64,000 nt of DNA from Bremerella sp. JC817 (GCF_040718835.1 NZ_JBFEFG010000267.1:541501-605500), one strand, 5' to 3'. Counted from the stretch's first letter, positions 9,406 through 17,411 are shown. The notes: generated from the letters alone by a model not told the origin. Made by a program: numbers and translations.

Positions 9406-9815
9406 CTAAACAGAAGTGCTTCGTCCCCAGTTCCATCGGGGGAAATTGACTCGCATACCAGAGATTCTGATGCGCAATCGCGAGGCACTAAATGGTGCTA
9501 CCAAACACCCCGCTGAGTGCTAATTTCTCGGTAATATGCACTCGAGTTCGGCACCAAAGAAGGGATCTTCCCTGAAGGCTACCGAGCGCCGAACCACCTC
9601 TCTTCAGAGGTATTCACATCTCGCTGAAAGTAAGAACCAAGTAGCCCCAGAGACGCTCCCAAGCGAGCGAGTTTCCATCGTCATCGACGTGCCGATCGCT
9701 TTCGTACGCACCGGCCTAGGTAGCGATATTCAGAAGCAATTGGAAGAACTTGCGGCTGCAAACATCGGAAAGGTTCTCCGCAGAGAATCGCGTTCCTTTG
9801 ATCCTGTGGCTCGAA
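9406..9815. other. Intergenic region between DUF1559 pair 3 and the array
   Basis: A plus-strand frame runs through here and on into 10.3 kb, but it opposes the array genes and looks like noise. No other signal found. Confidence 0.4.
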
Positions 9816-10236
9816 TCAATAACCAACCCCCAAATTCGACACACGCCGCTCAAGCTCCCAACGGTCCCATCGCCCATCGATGGGCGTCAGAGTGCATTGT
9901 ACGGTACCCTCGCGAATCCAAAGGGTCTTGCCATCGCCGGTCATTAAAGAGTCCCCGACTTCCTGAAGTTGGCGAAGCTCCTCTGCCCCCATCGACGTCT
10001 CCGGCAACGAATCGGTATTTATGGAAATCCAAGTCAGCCAGTTCTTCCGTCAAGGTTGCAAATGCCCGCATGGCCGGGTCACTCCAGAGCGCGACGAGGA
10101 ACAGCAGACCTCGCTTGATATCTGCAATGGTTTCGAGTGTTGGTTCAGCGACAAACTCGATCTGGTCGACTGGCAGACGAGAGTATTTCCTCAAGAGTTC
10201 TTGGCCGTCTAATTCGTCGCCATGGGATAGCCCCAT
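9816..10236 (-). pseudogene. Frameshifted immunity-like gene at the distal end of the array
   Basis: The ATG at 10236 has an excellent GGAGGAAA site. The first frame reads well for ~65 codons (VDQIEFVAEPTLETIADIKR, then GLLFLVALWSDPAMRAFATL). Around 10025-10055 coding sense passes to another frame, which continues NTDSLPETSMGAEELRQLQE to a stop at 9816 and also reads as protein. A single-base indel is the simplest explanation; the intact protein would be about 138 residues. I do not recognise the family. Just upstream, at 10237-10310, is a remnant of the yjbQ start-of-repeat (VFINNNES on the minus strand). Confidence 0.6.
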
Positions 10237-10332
10237 TTGGTATTTCCTCCGCAGTGGCCTGCACCACGCTCTGCTTTCATTGTTGTTGATGAACACTCTG
10301 GTACCCTTTTGATCTCCACCCAGAATTTGACG

Positions 10333-11187
10333 CTAACACCACCTGACGGGATTGCCCGTTTCGACCGACGCCTCAAATACCGTTCGCAGAGCCTTCACGA
10401 TGTCATCAAAATCAGAAACAAGCCTTGGACGCTGCTCGACCTGGAATTCAGAGGGATACTCAAATCGACATTGCCCGTTCGGTTTCTCCCAACTGCCATC
10501 TTCCCAAGGAATTTGCTGGCCACGAATTGCGATTCCAGAGTCGTAGACATCGCCGGTATCCAAATTCTCCCAAGCAATTCCGTCACAGTGCCCGTCAACC
10601 TTCTTCCCGCTCTTATGAAACTGCCTGAATCTTGTCGCACGAAACAAGTCTTCGCCCGAAGTCGCATCGACTGCAACGAACTCAAACTCACTTAAGCCAG
10701 CATTGACTTCATAACTTCGGGAAAGAATGAAGACACCTCCGTAGGCGGCAACATATTCATAAAGCCCCTTACCAGATGCTATATCAATAAGGAAGGTCTT
10801 TACTCCGATCTCTCCGGCAGAGGCAAAGAAGTCTAATTCTTCGATTGCTTTGGCACTCGCTGCTGATGGTGTCAAACCGCCGTTCGCATTTGGGAGTTGC
10901 TCTTTCAGAACCCGGAAGTGCTGCCAGCCGACTTCACCCAGAGCCTCTTGGAACTGACGGTAGCCTGTCCAGTTGGAGATGCGTTCGCGAGCAAAGTCCA
11001 TGCCTTTATGCCCACAGCACGACTGCCCCCATTCGTAATGCTTGGCCCAGTTTTCACCAGAGTTATGCTCTTTTTTGAGATTGATGTAACCTTCGTTATC
11101 GACTTCAAGCCATTCACTTGGAAATGGAGGAGGCTTGGTCTTCCCATCTCGAAAGCAGTTACACATCACAGTGGCGTCAAGGCCCAT
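10333..11187 (-). CDS. Hypothetical protein of the immunity array
   Basis: 284 residues, beginning GLDATVMCNCFRDGKTKPPP. It has a GGAGTG site directly upstream, and its ATG lies three bases after the TGA of a decayed yjbQ 3' end (11191-11193). It contains several Cys and Trp and no signal peptide or membrane span. I do not recognise a domain; its N-terminus resembles many uncharacterised small bacterial proteins that start MGLD(A/C)TV. By position and context it is cargo of the array, but toxin-neutralising function is only inferred. Confidence 0.7.
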   Translation of the reverse strand: MGLDATVMCNCFRDGKTKPPPFPSEWLEVDNEGYINLKKEHNSGENWAKHYEWGQSCCGHKGMDFARERISNWTGYRQFQEALGEVGWQHFRVLKEQLPNANGGLTPSAASAKAIEELDFFASAGEIGVKTFLIDIASGKGLYEYVAAYGGVFILSRSYEVNAGLSEFEFVAVDATSGEDLFRATRFRQFHKSGKKVDGHCDGIAWENLDTGDVYDSGIAIRGQQIPWEDGSWEKPNGQCRFEYPSEFQVEQRPRLVSDFDDIVKALRTVFEASVETGNPVRWC

Positions 11188-11190
11188 GCG

Positions 11191-11290
11191 TCACACTCCA
11201 AACACTTTGCCCAAAATCGGATTTCGATGTTGCCCGTCGCACTCGTCGCAAAAGTAAGCTTTGTTCCACCGGCCGAAGTGAACTCATCCA
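11191..11290 (-). pseudogene. Decayed yjbQ 3' end
   Basis: In one minus-strand frame it reads YFCDECDGQHRNPILGKVFG then stop, which aligns position by position with the intact yjbQ end [20 protein letters not shown]. The upstream bit EFTSAGGT is shared with the remnant at 13103-13190. The TGA lies three bases before the ATG of the 284-residue gene. The remaining ~95 bases up to 11386 hold nothing I recognise. Confidence 0.45.
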
Positions 11291-11386
11291 TCGATGTTTG
11301 CTACGATCAATTCCCCGCCCATTGCTTGAGGTTTCCGATGTAGTCAACTCTGGTGAAAGGAATCGACGTAGGTGCGTAAAATGTGT

Positions 11387-11746
11387 TTACAAGTCTCGAC
11401 CTTGAAAACCTTCTACCGCTGCCCGAAACGCGCTACGGCCAGCCTGGCGAACGCATCGAGGATTCCAATCGACCGAATGACTTACAAATTTCTGGATCGT
11501 GATGTCGAAATCGTCCAATGGAAACTCGATTTCTGTTGCCAGTGATTTTACTCCCAAAATCGCTTCCTCTACCTGCTGTTCTTCGAGATCGGCAAGCACC
11601 TCGCCCGTCCGCCAATCGGTTCGATTTACCGTGATCGTTCCGGCATCGTTATGCTTGGGGCTAATGCGAACTTCGACTCCGCCTACGCTTTCTGCACCGG
11701 CATTCTGTTTGATGATATAGCATGACCCAATTGAGTAATTCGCCAT
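11387..11746 (-). CDS. Small protein resembling elongation factor G domain IV
   Basis: 119 residues from the ATG at 11746, with GGAGAG upstream. Its A overlaps the TGA of the preceding gene (TGATG), so translation is coupled. The C-terminal half follows the pattern of EF-G domain IV (ribosomal S5 fold): DFDITIQKFVSHSVDWNP, then RQAGRSAFRAAVEGF, compared with the family's V-D-V-K-V-x-L-x-D-G-x-x-H-x-V-D-S followed by A-G-x-x-A-F-x-E-A. There is no GTPase domain. It could be a decoy or protector of the ribosomal A site, but that is speculation; remote homology is judged by eye. Confidence 0.6.
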   Translation of the reverse strand: MANYSIGSCYIIKQNAGAESVGGVEVRISPKHNDAGTITVNRTDWRTGEVLADLEEQQVEEAILGVKSLATEIEFPLDDFDITIQKFVSHSVDWNPRCVRQAGRSAFRAAVEGFQGRDL

Positions 11747-12162
11747 CACATACTCTCCAAGCACTTGCGTGCTCGAACTTGGACTTCCGATGGGATCGCA
11801 TCGTTCTCAGCGATATTCTCAAGCAAAGCGTGGAGATTCTTCCCGTCCACTTCGGGGACGCCTGAGTTGAGCAACCGGTGAATCATGATCACGCCAAACT
11901 CGGATGGAACCGCTTGAACAGACTGAACGAGGGCAGACTGATAGTCGGGAAGACTTTCTAAAGCATGCACCATTCCCCAGAAAACACCGGCACCGTCATC
12001 GGTGGGAAATCGTTCGAATACATTCAGCAGAGAAGCAATTCCCCGAGAGGTGACATCACGGGCAAACAACTCCTCAAGTAATTCGTCCAATCCCAACCAT
12101 TCTCCATCCACCGGTTGGAAAGCTTGAATATCATCGGCGATGTCTGACTCAGGCCTGCTCAT
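11746..12162 (-). CDS. Immunity-like helical repeat protein
   Basis: 138 residues from the ATG at 12162 (AGGTGAG upstream); a GTG at 12171 is also possible. It has the pattern WLGLDELLEELFARD, VFERFPTDDGAGVFWGMVHA, LESLPDYQSALVQSVQAVPS and FGVIMIHRLLNSGV, which I associate with a family of small HEAT-like proteins found beside polymorphic toxins. I cannot name the Imm family with certainty. The ATG follows a truncated yjbQ remnant (VFINDNE on the minus strand, ~12190-12240). A second copy of its first ~31 codons lies at 13190-13283. Confidence 0.7.
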   Translation of the reverse strand: MSRPESDIADDIQAFQPVDGEWLGLDELLEELFARDVTSRGIASLLNVFERFPTDDGAGVFWGMVHALESLPDYQSALVQSVQAVPSEFGVIMIHRLLNSGVPEVDGKNLHALLENIAENDAIPSEVQVRARKCLESM

Positions 12163-12260
12163 CTCACTCACCTAAAATCTTCACCCAGATCGGTTTTCGT
12201 TGTCGTTAATGAACACGCTGGCGGTGATATGCATCGCATTGCCCATCCCCGACTGGGATA
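12068..12260. repeat. Direct repeat, copy 1 (immunity-gene 5' end plus yjbQ remnant)
   Basis: About 190 bases nearly identical to 13190-13380, in the same orientation. It covers the first ~31 codons of the immunity-like gene, its leader and the truncated yjbQ remnant; similarity fades near 12260. Confidence 0.8.
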
Positions 12261-12339
12261 CTGTTGGTCTCAGGCCGGAAACCCGCCCAGACGAAACGGC
12301 AACCGAAGATTGTCATACCGGCTGAACTTCAAAATCAGA

Positions 12340-12449
12340 GGAAGACTCACCTGGAAGTCTTCGAAGCTCTGAACGACCACGGGTTCAGGACTCGCAGTGG
12401 CATCCTCATTCAGATCGTGAAGTTGCTGCGGTCGCTTGATAGTTTCTGA
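12340..12449 (+). pseudogene. Recombinase-like C-terminal HTH remnant
   Basis: Plus-strand frame ending at the TGA at 12449: EVFEALNDHGFRTRSG, then QIVKLLRSLDSF. It matches the remnants at 13450-13657 and 14750-14867. The pattern (LR..G....[16 protein letters not shown].W....iv.lLr) is that of the last helix-turn-helix of serine recombinases. Only the tail is present. Confidence 0.5.
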
Positions 12450-12452
12450 ACT

Positions 12453-13097
12453 TCAGACCTGAATTGATGGCACTGACTTAAAAATCTTCTTTGATAGCAC
12501 TTCACGAGGACAGAGCTCTACATCGCCAGAACTTGAAATTCGGATATGCTCGATTCCAAGATTTCGCTTGTCGAACCCCCAACCAGATAATGTAACCACT
12601 CTGATTGTCAGGAGATCGTTTTTAACAGTGGATCTGGTTGTCTCAATATTTGGCTCCGCTTTCCAGAATTCCTTCTCGTCCAGGACAAATTCCTCACCAA
12701 AGGAAAGTCCCTTACCAAACGAACGAAGTGAATCTGAATTTTGTAGAACACAATGACTTGACATCATTGCACCGTCAAAGAACATAAAAATTAGTTGAGA
12801 TAACACCTGAGGATCGCAGTTTGGAAGTTGTGCCCAATTGTCACTAAGTATGGTCTCAATCTCTTTACCTGCTCTCGTCAACCTAATAGCTCGTCGCTCG
12901 TTTGCGTCATAAAGGCAATAAGTCCCAATTCGGATGCCAGGAAAATCAAACTGGCTACACCTTCCAAGAATCATATAGGTTTTGGACGTTGCAAACGGTG
13001 ACAGTCGCGGGTCAGGTTCGATCTCACGACTGAGGGTGTAGCACTCGCTCCAAACTTCCTCACCGAGGTCTTTTCGAATGAGATCAATAGGCTTCAC
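12453..13097 (-). CDS. Hypothetical protein of the immunity array
   Basis: 214 residues from a GTG at 13097, with GGGGAA ten bases upstream in the end of a yjbQ-like tail. It is noticeably richer in A and T than the surrounding genes, which suggests recent transfer. No signal peptide or membrane span; the motifs DPRLSPFATSKTYMILGRCS and LTRAGKEIETIL are visible but unassigned. I do not recognise the family. Confidence 0.7.
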   Translation of the reverse strand: MKPIDLIRKDLGEEVWSECYTLSREIEPDPRLSPFATSKTYMILGRCSQFDFPGIRIGTYCLYDANERRAIRLTRAGKEIETILSDNWAQLPNCDPQVLSQLIFMFFDGAMMSSHCVLQNSDSLRSFGKGLSFGEEFVLDEKEFWKAEPNIETTRSTVKNDLLTIRVVTLSGWGFDKRNLGIEHIRISSSGDVELCPREVLSKKIFKSVPSIQV

Positions 13098-13102
13098 GAT
13101 TT

Positions 13103-13283
13103 CTATTCCCCAACTACTTCGACCAGAACACGGTTGTCCGGTCGCTCATAGAACTGGCCATTGAAAATTTGTTCCACCGGTCGCAGTGAACTCCTCAAGT
13201 AATTCGTTCATTTCCAACCATTCTACATCCACCGGTTGGAAAGCTCGAATATCATCGGCGATGTCTGACTCAGGCCTGCTCAT
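13103..13283 (-). pseudogene. Fragment of an immunity gene fused to a yjbQ-like tail
   Basis: From the ATG at 13283 the frame repeats the first ~31 codons of the gene at 11746-12162 (MSRPESDIADDI, then VEWLEMNELLEE). It then leaves that sequence and reads EFTATGGTNFQ to a stop at 13146. In the next frame the tail continues NGQFYERPDNRVLVEVVGE to a TAG at 13103-13105, which resembles the yjbQ end. So this is a recombination joint plus one frameshift. The tail ends eight bases before the GTG of the 214-residue gene. Confidence 0.6.
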
Positions 13284-13380
13284 CTCACTCACCTATAATC
13301 TTCACCCAGATCGGGTTTCGTTGTCGTTGATGAACACGCTGGCAGTGATTTGCATCGCGTTTCCAAAACCCGATTTAGAT
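13190..13380. repeat. Direct repeat, copy 2
   Basis: Second copy of 12068-12260, same orientation, with scattered substitutions. Here the immunity gene breaks off after about 31 codons. Confidence 0.8.
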
Positions 13381-13449
13381 ACTCTAGATTTTTCACCGGA
13401 AACCGGCGCTACCGCCCCCAAAAGCACGGCCACCAAAGAACATCTTACC

Positions 13450-13657
13450 CGCTTAACTTCGAGATGTTTACGCCGAAGTCGTCGCCAAGGTCGCAGAACT
13501 TCGGGAGCAGGGAAAGCCCCACATGAAAGTCTGTGAAGCACTGCCTGAGCTGGGATTCAGGCCCCGGACCGGTAAGCTCTGGCGGCATTCCCAGCAAATC
13601 GTGAAGCTGCTGCGGTCGTTCGCACCATCTGGCTCGGCACGCATTGCCTGGCACTAA
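13450..13657 (+). pseudogene. Recombinase-like C-terminal HTH remnant (longest copy)
   Basis: The plus-strand frame reads [54 protein letters not shown] and stops with TAA at 13655-13657. This is typical of the C-terminal DNA-binding end of a serine recombinase; the catalytic part is absent. Comparison with the 14750-14867 copy shows mostly conservative changes in this frame (K/E, D/E, A/V), supporting plus as the original coding strand. It overlaps the stop of the SUKH gene by a few bases. Confidence 0.55.
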
Positions 13658-14109
13658 AAACCAACACGTCGGAGGAACTCAGTTAGCGAGTCGGACACCC
13701 TCCGCCACTTGCACGTTCCGTCGCTCCAATCAGTGGCGATCACACTGGGATCAGATTCGACGCCCTTCCGAAAGTCGAGAGCTATCCCAACATCATCTCC
13801 AGGAAACCGATTGACTGCGATGAAAAACGAACTGCTCACGTCTCGCCACGGAAGGTCAGGCACGCTTATAGAATCGCTGCCTCTCATTTCATGGAACAAC
13901 GAAGATGAATCCGGATCGTCTGCCAAATGTCCTGATGACTCAGATTCCATCGAGTCCACGGACAAGAAGTCCACCGGATCGTTGAGAAAGGGAACTACCA
14001 TCTTGATTACGTCGTCGCCCGGATGCACCCATTTTCCGTTATCCATCAATGAGGTGATACATGGCGGCAACGGGAGGCCATTTACAATGACAGTCTCTTG
14101 TTTGTTCAT
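13654..14109 (-). CDS. SUKH/SMI1-KNR4-like immunity protein
   Basis: 151 residues from the ATG at 14109. The longer GTG start at 14163 is rejected because that stretch encodes, in another frame, the conserved tail of the preceding DUF7660 gene. The order PLPPCITSLMDNGKWVHPGD, VPFLNDPVDFLSVDSMESES, FIAVNRFPGDDVGIALDFRK and DWSDGTCKWRRV fits the SMI1/KNR4 (SUKH) superfamily, whose bacterial members neutralise many toxin types. It follows the DUF7660 gene with five bases between the TAA and its ATG. Confidence 0.75.
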   Translation of the reverse strand: MNKQETVIVNGLPLPPCITSLMDNGKWVHPGDDVIKMVVPFLNDPVDFLSVDSMESESSGHLADDPDSSSLFHEMRGSDSISVPDLPWRDVSSSFFIAVNRFPGDDVGIALDFRKGVESDPSVIATDWSDGTCKWRRVSDSLTEFLRRVGF

Positions 14110-14114
14110 CAGGT

Positions 14115-14393
14115 TTATTCGTAAATCTTGCCGCAGTAGAGGAACGTTGCACACATCTTTCACGGTGAAGCGTCTTTTAGACCTTGATCGGAACCAAACT
14201 TAGAGTCATCTGCCCATGCTATTGCCGCTTCAAGAAAATCTTCGATGGTATGTTTTTCCCAACCGCTAACTCCACGTCCAAACTCGTCAGTCGAGTGACT
14301 GGCTTCTGATATTCTGTCGGCTTGCAACTTCCGAACAAACTCAAGAAATGATTCTGGGCCATCAACTGTTTCGAGCAACTCGTGAAGCTCCAT
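14115..14393 (-). pseudogene. DUF7660-type protein with an internal TGA
   Basis: The frame from the ATG at 14393 reads ELHELLETVDGPESFLEFVR, KLQADRISEA, GVSGWEKHTIEDFLEAAIAW and QGLKDASP, then meets TGA at 14160-14162. Without interruption of frame it continues KMCATFLYCGKIYE to TAA at 14115-14117. Members of this family carry Trp after SP and end in FLYCGKIYE, so TGG has become TGA. The intact gene would encode 92 residues. The ATG lies six bases after the TAG of the yjbQ 3' copy at 14400, and the GGGGAG in that copy serves as its ribosome site. Confidence 0.75.
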
Positions 14394-14399
14394 TCTTCT

Positions 14400-14710
14400 C
14401 TACTCCCCAATCACTTTGACCAAGACCCGCTTCCGACGCCGTCCATCAAACTCGTAATAAAAGAGGTGCTCCCACGGTCCGAGGCGCAGCTTGCCCTCGG
14501 CAATCACCACCACCTCGCGTCCCATGATCTGGCGTTTGTGGTGGGCATCTGCGTTGTCCTCGTCGGTTCGGTTGTGTAAGTATCCGCCGCTAACCGGGTC
14601 GGTGCCAGAGTTGAAGGGAACAAGTTCTTCCAGCCAGCGGTCGTAGTCCTGATGCAGGCCGCTTTCGTTGTCGTTGATGAACACGCTGGCGGTGATTTGT
14701 ATCACGTTTC
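14400..14710 (-). pseudogene. yjbQ 3'-end copy (5' truncated)
   Basis: The minus-strand frame reads [65 protein letters not shown] and ends [11 protein letters not shown]. It is nearly the same as residues ~45-144 of the intact gene at 18404, with one substitution in the [12 protein letters not shown] motif (G to D) and a one-residue deletion after REVVV. The first ~42 codons of yjbQ are missing and replaced by unrelated sequence. The frame is open and could make a truncated protein only if an upstream start is used. Confidence 0.85.
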
Positions 14711-14749
14711 CCCGAACACATTTTGTAACACACTGGCGTTTGTCGCCTC

Positions 14750-14867
14750 GGGCATGGAAGTCTGCAAAGCTTTGAACGACCTTGGATTTAGGACTCGCAC
14801 CGGCAAGCTCTGGCGGCATCCCCAACAGATCGCAAAGCTCCTTCGCTCCATTGGTTCGGTTCACTGA
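14750..14867 (+). pseudogene. Recombinase-like C-terminal HTH remnant
   Basis: Plus-strand frame: [37 protein letters not shown], stop at 14867. Same unit as at 13450-13657 and 12340-12449, joined head-to-head to the truncated 5' side of the yjbQ copy at 14400-14710. Confidence 0.55.
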
Positions 14868-15328
14868 TACGAGTAGTGAATGCTCTCATTCTTGGCGGGC
14901 CCTTCAATCGTCCAATGGAGAGTGAGAACTTCACCATCCAGCTTCATTATGGCCGTATAAAGATCGTCTCGGCAGACATGAGGCTCGACCGACTTCCAAG
15001 TGACTTCGTCGGCCTGTTCTAAATCAAACAGGTAAACAGGATGATTGTGACCAAATCGAAGATGTTCTAACCGGAGAGAGTGTGATTCGTGAAGGGCCTT
15101 CCAACGATAGACGTTTTTGAAAGTAAGGTCTTTTCCCGTCTCCGGTTTCCACATCCCGTCCTCGTGGAACAACATCGTATCTGAATCAACGCTCTCGACC
15201 ACAACCGAACCTCGCCCTTCCCCATTCCAGCCACTGTTGCTCGTCGTGCCTGCTGTTGCTTTGAACACCAGAGAGTTCACCCTCGACAGTCGTTTCCACA
15301 CTGTTTCAAGATCAAATGCAATTTCCAT
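14861..15328 (-). CDS. DUF6314-like protein
   Basis: 155 residues from the ATG at 15328, four bases after the TGA of a decayed yjbQ copy. The order [67 protein letters not shown] and [15 protein letters not shown], then [12 protein letters not shown], fits the DUF6314 family (lipocalin/START-like beta barrel). The function is unknown; context places it among immunity-like cargo. It is complete by eye. Confidence 0.65.
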   Translation of the reverse strand: MEIAFDLETVWKRLSRVNSLVFKATAGTTSNSGWNGEGRGSVVVESVDSDTMLFHEDGMWKPETGKDLTFKNVYRWKALHESHSLRLEHLRFGHNHPVYLFDLEQADEVTWKSVEPHVCRDDLYTAIMKLDGEVLTLHWTIEGPAKNESIHYSYQ

Positions 15329-15332
15329 ATTC

Positions 15333-15520
15333 ACTTTCCGATCACCTTGACCAGGACATGGTTGTCCCTTCGCCCGTCGAAATCGCCATAACAGATTTGC
15401 TCCCACTGCCCGAAATCCAATTTTCCATTAGTGACGGCGACGACGACTTCCCGCCCATGATTTGTCTCCTCACGTGGGCATCGGCGTTGCCTTCAGGTCG
15501 GACACAACCACGGCCAATGG
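15333..15520 (-). pseudogene. yjbQ 3'-end remnant with a frameshift
   Basis: One minus-strand frame reads [12 protein letters not shown]; after loss of one C the next frame continues [29 protein letters not shown] and VLVKVIGK to a TGA at 15333-15335. The sequence is more divergent than the other copies, so it came from a different yjbQ. The end is directly followed by the DUF6314-like gene. Confidence 0.75.
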
Positions 15521-15689
15521 CAAGTCACTATCGACGTAATGGCGATGTCCCGCGCATAGAGGACAGATCATCCTATCACCCCATTCCTATGACATTTCGC
15601 GAAGGTCAAGCAGCACCACCGACGGGTCCCACGCTACGATGCCTGCTCGAATCATCGCATCCATATAGATGACATCATCGTTGTTGCGA

Positions 15690-15790
15690 CATCCGAAACC
15701 GGAAGAACCAATAAACCTAACAACAAGCACGGTCAAATGTGGTGGCATTCCCAGCAAATCGTGAAGTTGCTGCGGTCGTTCGCTCCTACT
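15690..15790 (+). pseudogene. Internally deleted recombinase-like tail
   Basis: Plus-strand frame: TSETGRTNKPNNKHGQMWWH, then SQQIVKLLRSFAPTK. It joins an ETG-rich upstream part, comparable with 13390-13430, directly to the HSQQIVKLLRSF end, skipping the first helix. The stretch 15521-15689 holds no other recognisable element. Confidence 0.45.
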
Positions 15791-16157
15791 AAGAGGGCCG
15801 ACGATTCAACTCGTCTCCAATCAGAAACCAAGGAGTGAGGCAGAACCATGCCTCCCCGGTATCGCAGTCCATCGTCCGCTGAACAGCCTTCCTGCAAGAT
15901 TCTCCATCGACAATTGACCAAGGACTCATTTGGAAAAGTTCGTCGTCATCGAGCCTATATCCGTCATCATCCAGATACCACGGCTGTCTTTCGTCTTCGT
16001 CTTCCTTCTCGAGCAGTGCAAGAATCTGTGCTTTTTCATCGTCAGTCCCTCGAAAGCACCCACGGAGCAGCTCCTTCGTTTGATCTTGCACGGCAAATCG
16101 AAACTGATGACTCCGATATGCCACCGTGATGACTTCTTCATGTTCAGGGTTCGCCAT
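15789..16157 (-). CDS. Hypothetical protein of the immunity array
   Basis: 122 residues from the ATG at 16157, chosen because GGAAGG lies just upstream; a start at 16175 is possible. Very acidic in the middle (EKEDEDERQPWYLDDDGYRL), no signal peptide or membrane span. It follows the CbrC-like gene by 43 bases in the same module. I do not recognise the family. Confidence 0.65.
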   Translation of the reverse strand: MANPEHEEVITVAYRSHQFRFAVQDQTKELLRGCFRGTDDEKAQILALLEKEDEDERQPWYLDDDGYRLDDDELFQMSPWSIVDGESCRKAVQRTMDCDTGEAWFCLTPWFLIGDELNRRPS

Positions 16158-16200
16158 GCCGCCTTCCAAGCACATTGTCCAGCACGATCAAGGTTGTATC

Positions 16201-16740
16201 TCAAGTGAACTGCCAAGTGAAATGCTGTTTCTCGCAACTGATACACTTGAAAAGACTGATTTCTCGCAGGGACTCTGGCACTAACTCGTAGTCTGCCTCC
16301 CACGCTCTGGGTTCATGCTCCCAGTAGTGCCATGACTGAGGAACTCTCTTGGACTCTTCGCATGATGTCGGCACTCCAACGAACTCACACCACTCTCCGC
16401 AGCACATCGGCCAGTCTTGATACTGCAAGAAGAGAGGGATGTCCGGAGTCCTGTGAAACTCTTCCAAAGAAGCCTGCTTGTCCTTCGCAAAACGGTTGAT
16501 GGTCTTCTGAATCCTCGGTCCGATGTCCTTTTCCACATTCTCGCCGAGAATGCACTTTGCACACAGTTCAGAGATTTCGGGTTCTTCCCTGGCGAGATCG
16601 GGATTCGCCGCTTGATCTGGATTCAGAATCAAACCGTTGTAGTTGTAGATCGGCGACTCATCCGACTCACAGAAATGGCATACTGTTCCACCGCATGGAA
16701 ACATTGCATCTTCACAAATGAAGCGAAAAGTCGTTCCCAT
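16201..16740 (-). CDS. CbrC-like (UPF0167) protein
   Basis: 179 residues from the ATG at 16740, with GGAGAG upstream that lies in the yjbQ remnant. It carries paired cysteines CHFCES near residue 22, LCAKCILGENVEKD in the middle, QYDWP-like QDWPMCCGEWCEFVGVP, and a final FKCISCEKQHFTWQ. This layout fits the CbrC/UPF0167 family, where E. coli CbrC is linked to colicin E2 tolerance. It is probably a zinc-binding protein. A defence role is inferred from the family and the neighbours. Confidence 0.7.
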   Translation of the reverse strand: MGTTFRFICEDAMFPCGGTVCHFCESDESPIYNYNGLILNPDQAANPDLAREEPEISELCAKCILGENVEKDIGPRIQKTINRFAKDKQASLEEFHRTPDIPLFLQYQDWPMCCGEWCEFVGVPTSCEESKRVPQSWHYWEHEPRAWEADYELVPESLREISLFKCISCEKQHFTWQFT

Positions 16741-16744
16741 GCCT

Positions 16745-17005
16745 TCACTCTCCAATCACTTTCACCAAGACCCGTTTTGGCCGACGACCACTTCCCGACC
16801 CATGATCTGCCGCTTCATGTGAGCGTCAGCGTTGTCTTCGCCTGTTCGATTGTGGGCGTATCGCTGAGAAGACGCATCGAACGAGACCAGACCTTCCAAC
16901 CATTTCTTATAGTCGTTACGGAGTCCCGATTCATCATCATGGATGAAAACAGAGGCCGTAATATGCAATGCGTTCCCCAAACACACCGCATTACACACTG
17001 CCTTT
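16745..17005 (-). pseudogene. yjbQ 3'-end copy with an internal deletion
   Basis: The minus-strand frame reads [52 protein letters not shown] and GREVVV; about 60 bases are then missing and the sequence resumes in another frame with [11 protein letters not shown] and a TGA at 16745-16747. That stop lies four bases before the CbrC-like ATG. Confidence 0.8.
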
Positions 17006-17033
17006 CGTGGCATTTGGAGCAACGGAGGGCTGG

Positions 17034-17411
17034 TCATAAGTCGCTTGCGTTCTCGACTTTCAACTCTCCAAACATTGGGCCGAGTTCTTCGAGTGTGCGA
17101 GACGTTACCTCGATTGGACCGGCTCCGTCGAGTTCGTAATAGTCTCCGAATCGACCAATGCAATCCCGCCAGTCCTCAATTGAGTTGTACTCCTTATGAA
17201 GCAAATCCGAGTACAGCGTGTCGATAGGTTCAAATATGTCCCGATTAATCAACCGGCCCTCACATCGGGCGAATTCGATACTATCGAGGATCAGATGCAT
17301 TCGAACGCAAATATCCGGCAAGTCTTCGCTACGCACGGCAATCGGATCTAGCGCGGGACGAATCACTCGCCCCCCACAAACCACTGCCGAATTCAGCCAC
17401 TCAAGACTCAT
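17034..17411 (-). CDS. Hypothetical protein of the immunity array
   Basis: 125 residues from the ATG at 17411, seventeen bases after the stop of the yjbQ copy at 17428, whose terminal GGGGAG may act as ribosome site. It begins [20 protein letters not shown] and contains [20 protein letters not shown]. Mainly helical, acidic, cytosolic. The family is not recognised; it is the only cargo of its module. Confidence 0.65.
   Translation of the reverse strand: MSLEWLNSAVVCGGRVIRPALDPIAVRSEDLPDICVRMHLILDSIEFARCEGRLINRDIFEPIDTLYSDLLHKEYNSIEDWRDCIGRFGDYYELDGAGPIEVTSRTLEELGPMFGELKVENASDL

Noticed and set aside
9536..10312. 258-codon plus-strand ORF
   Set aside because: It runs antisense to the frameshifted array gene, has no ribosome site and its sequence is low in protein-like character.
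14160..14162. TGA in the DUF7660 gene as selenocysteine
   Set aside because: The family has Trp here, not Cys, and I see no SECIS-like hairpin just downstream; a nonsense mutation is simpler.
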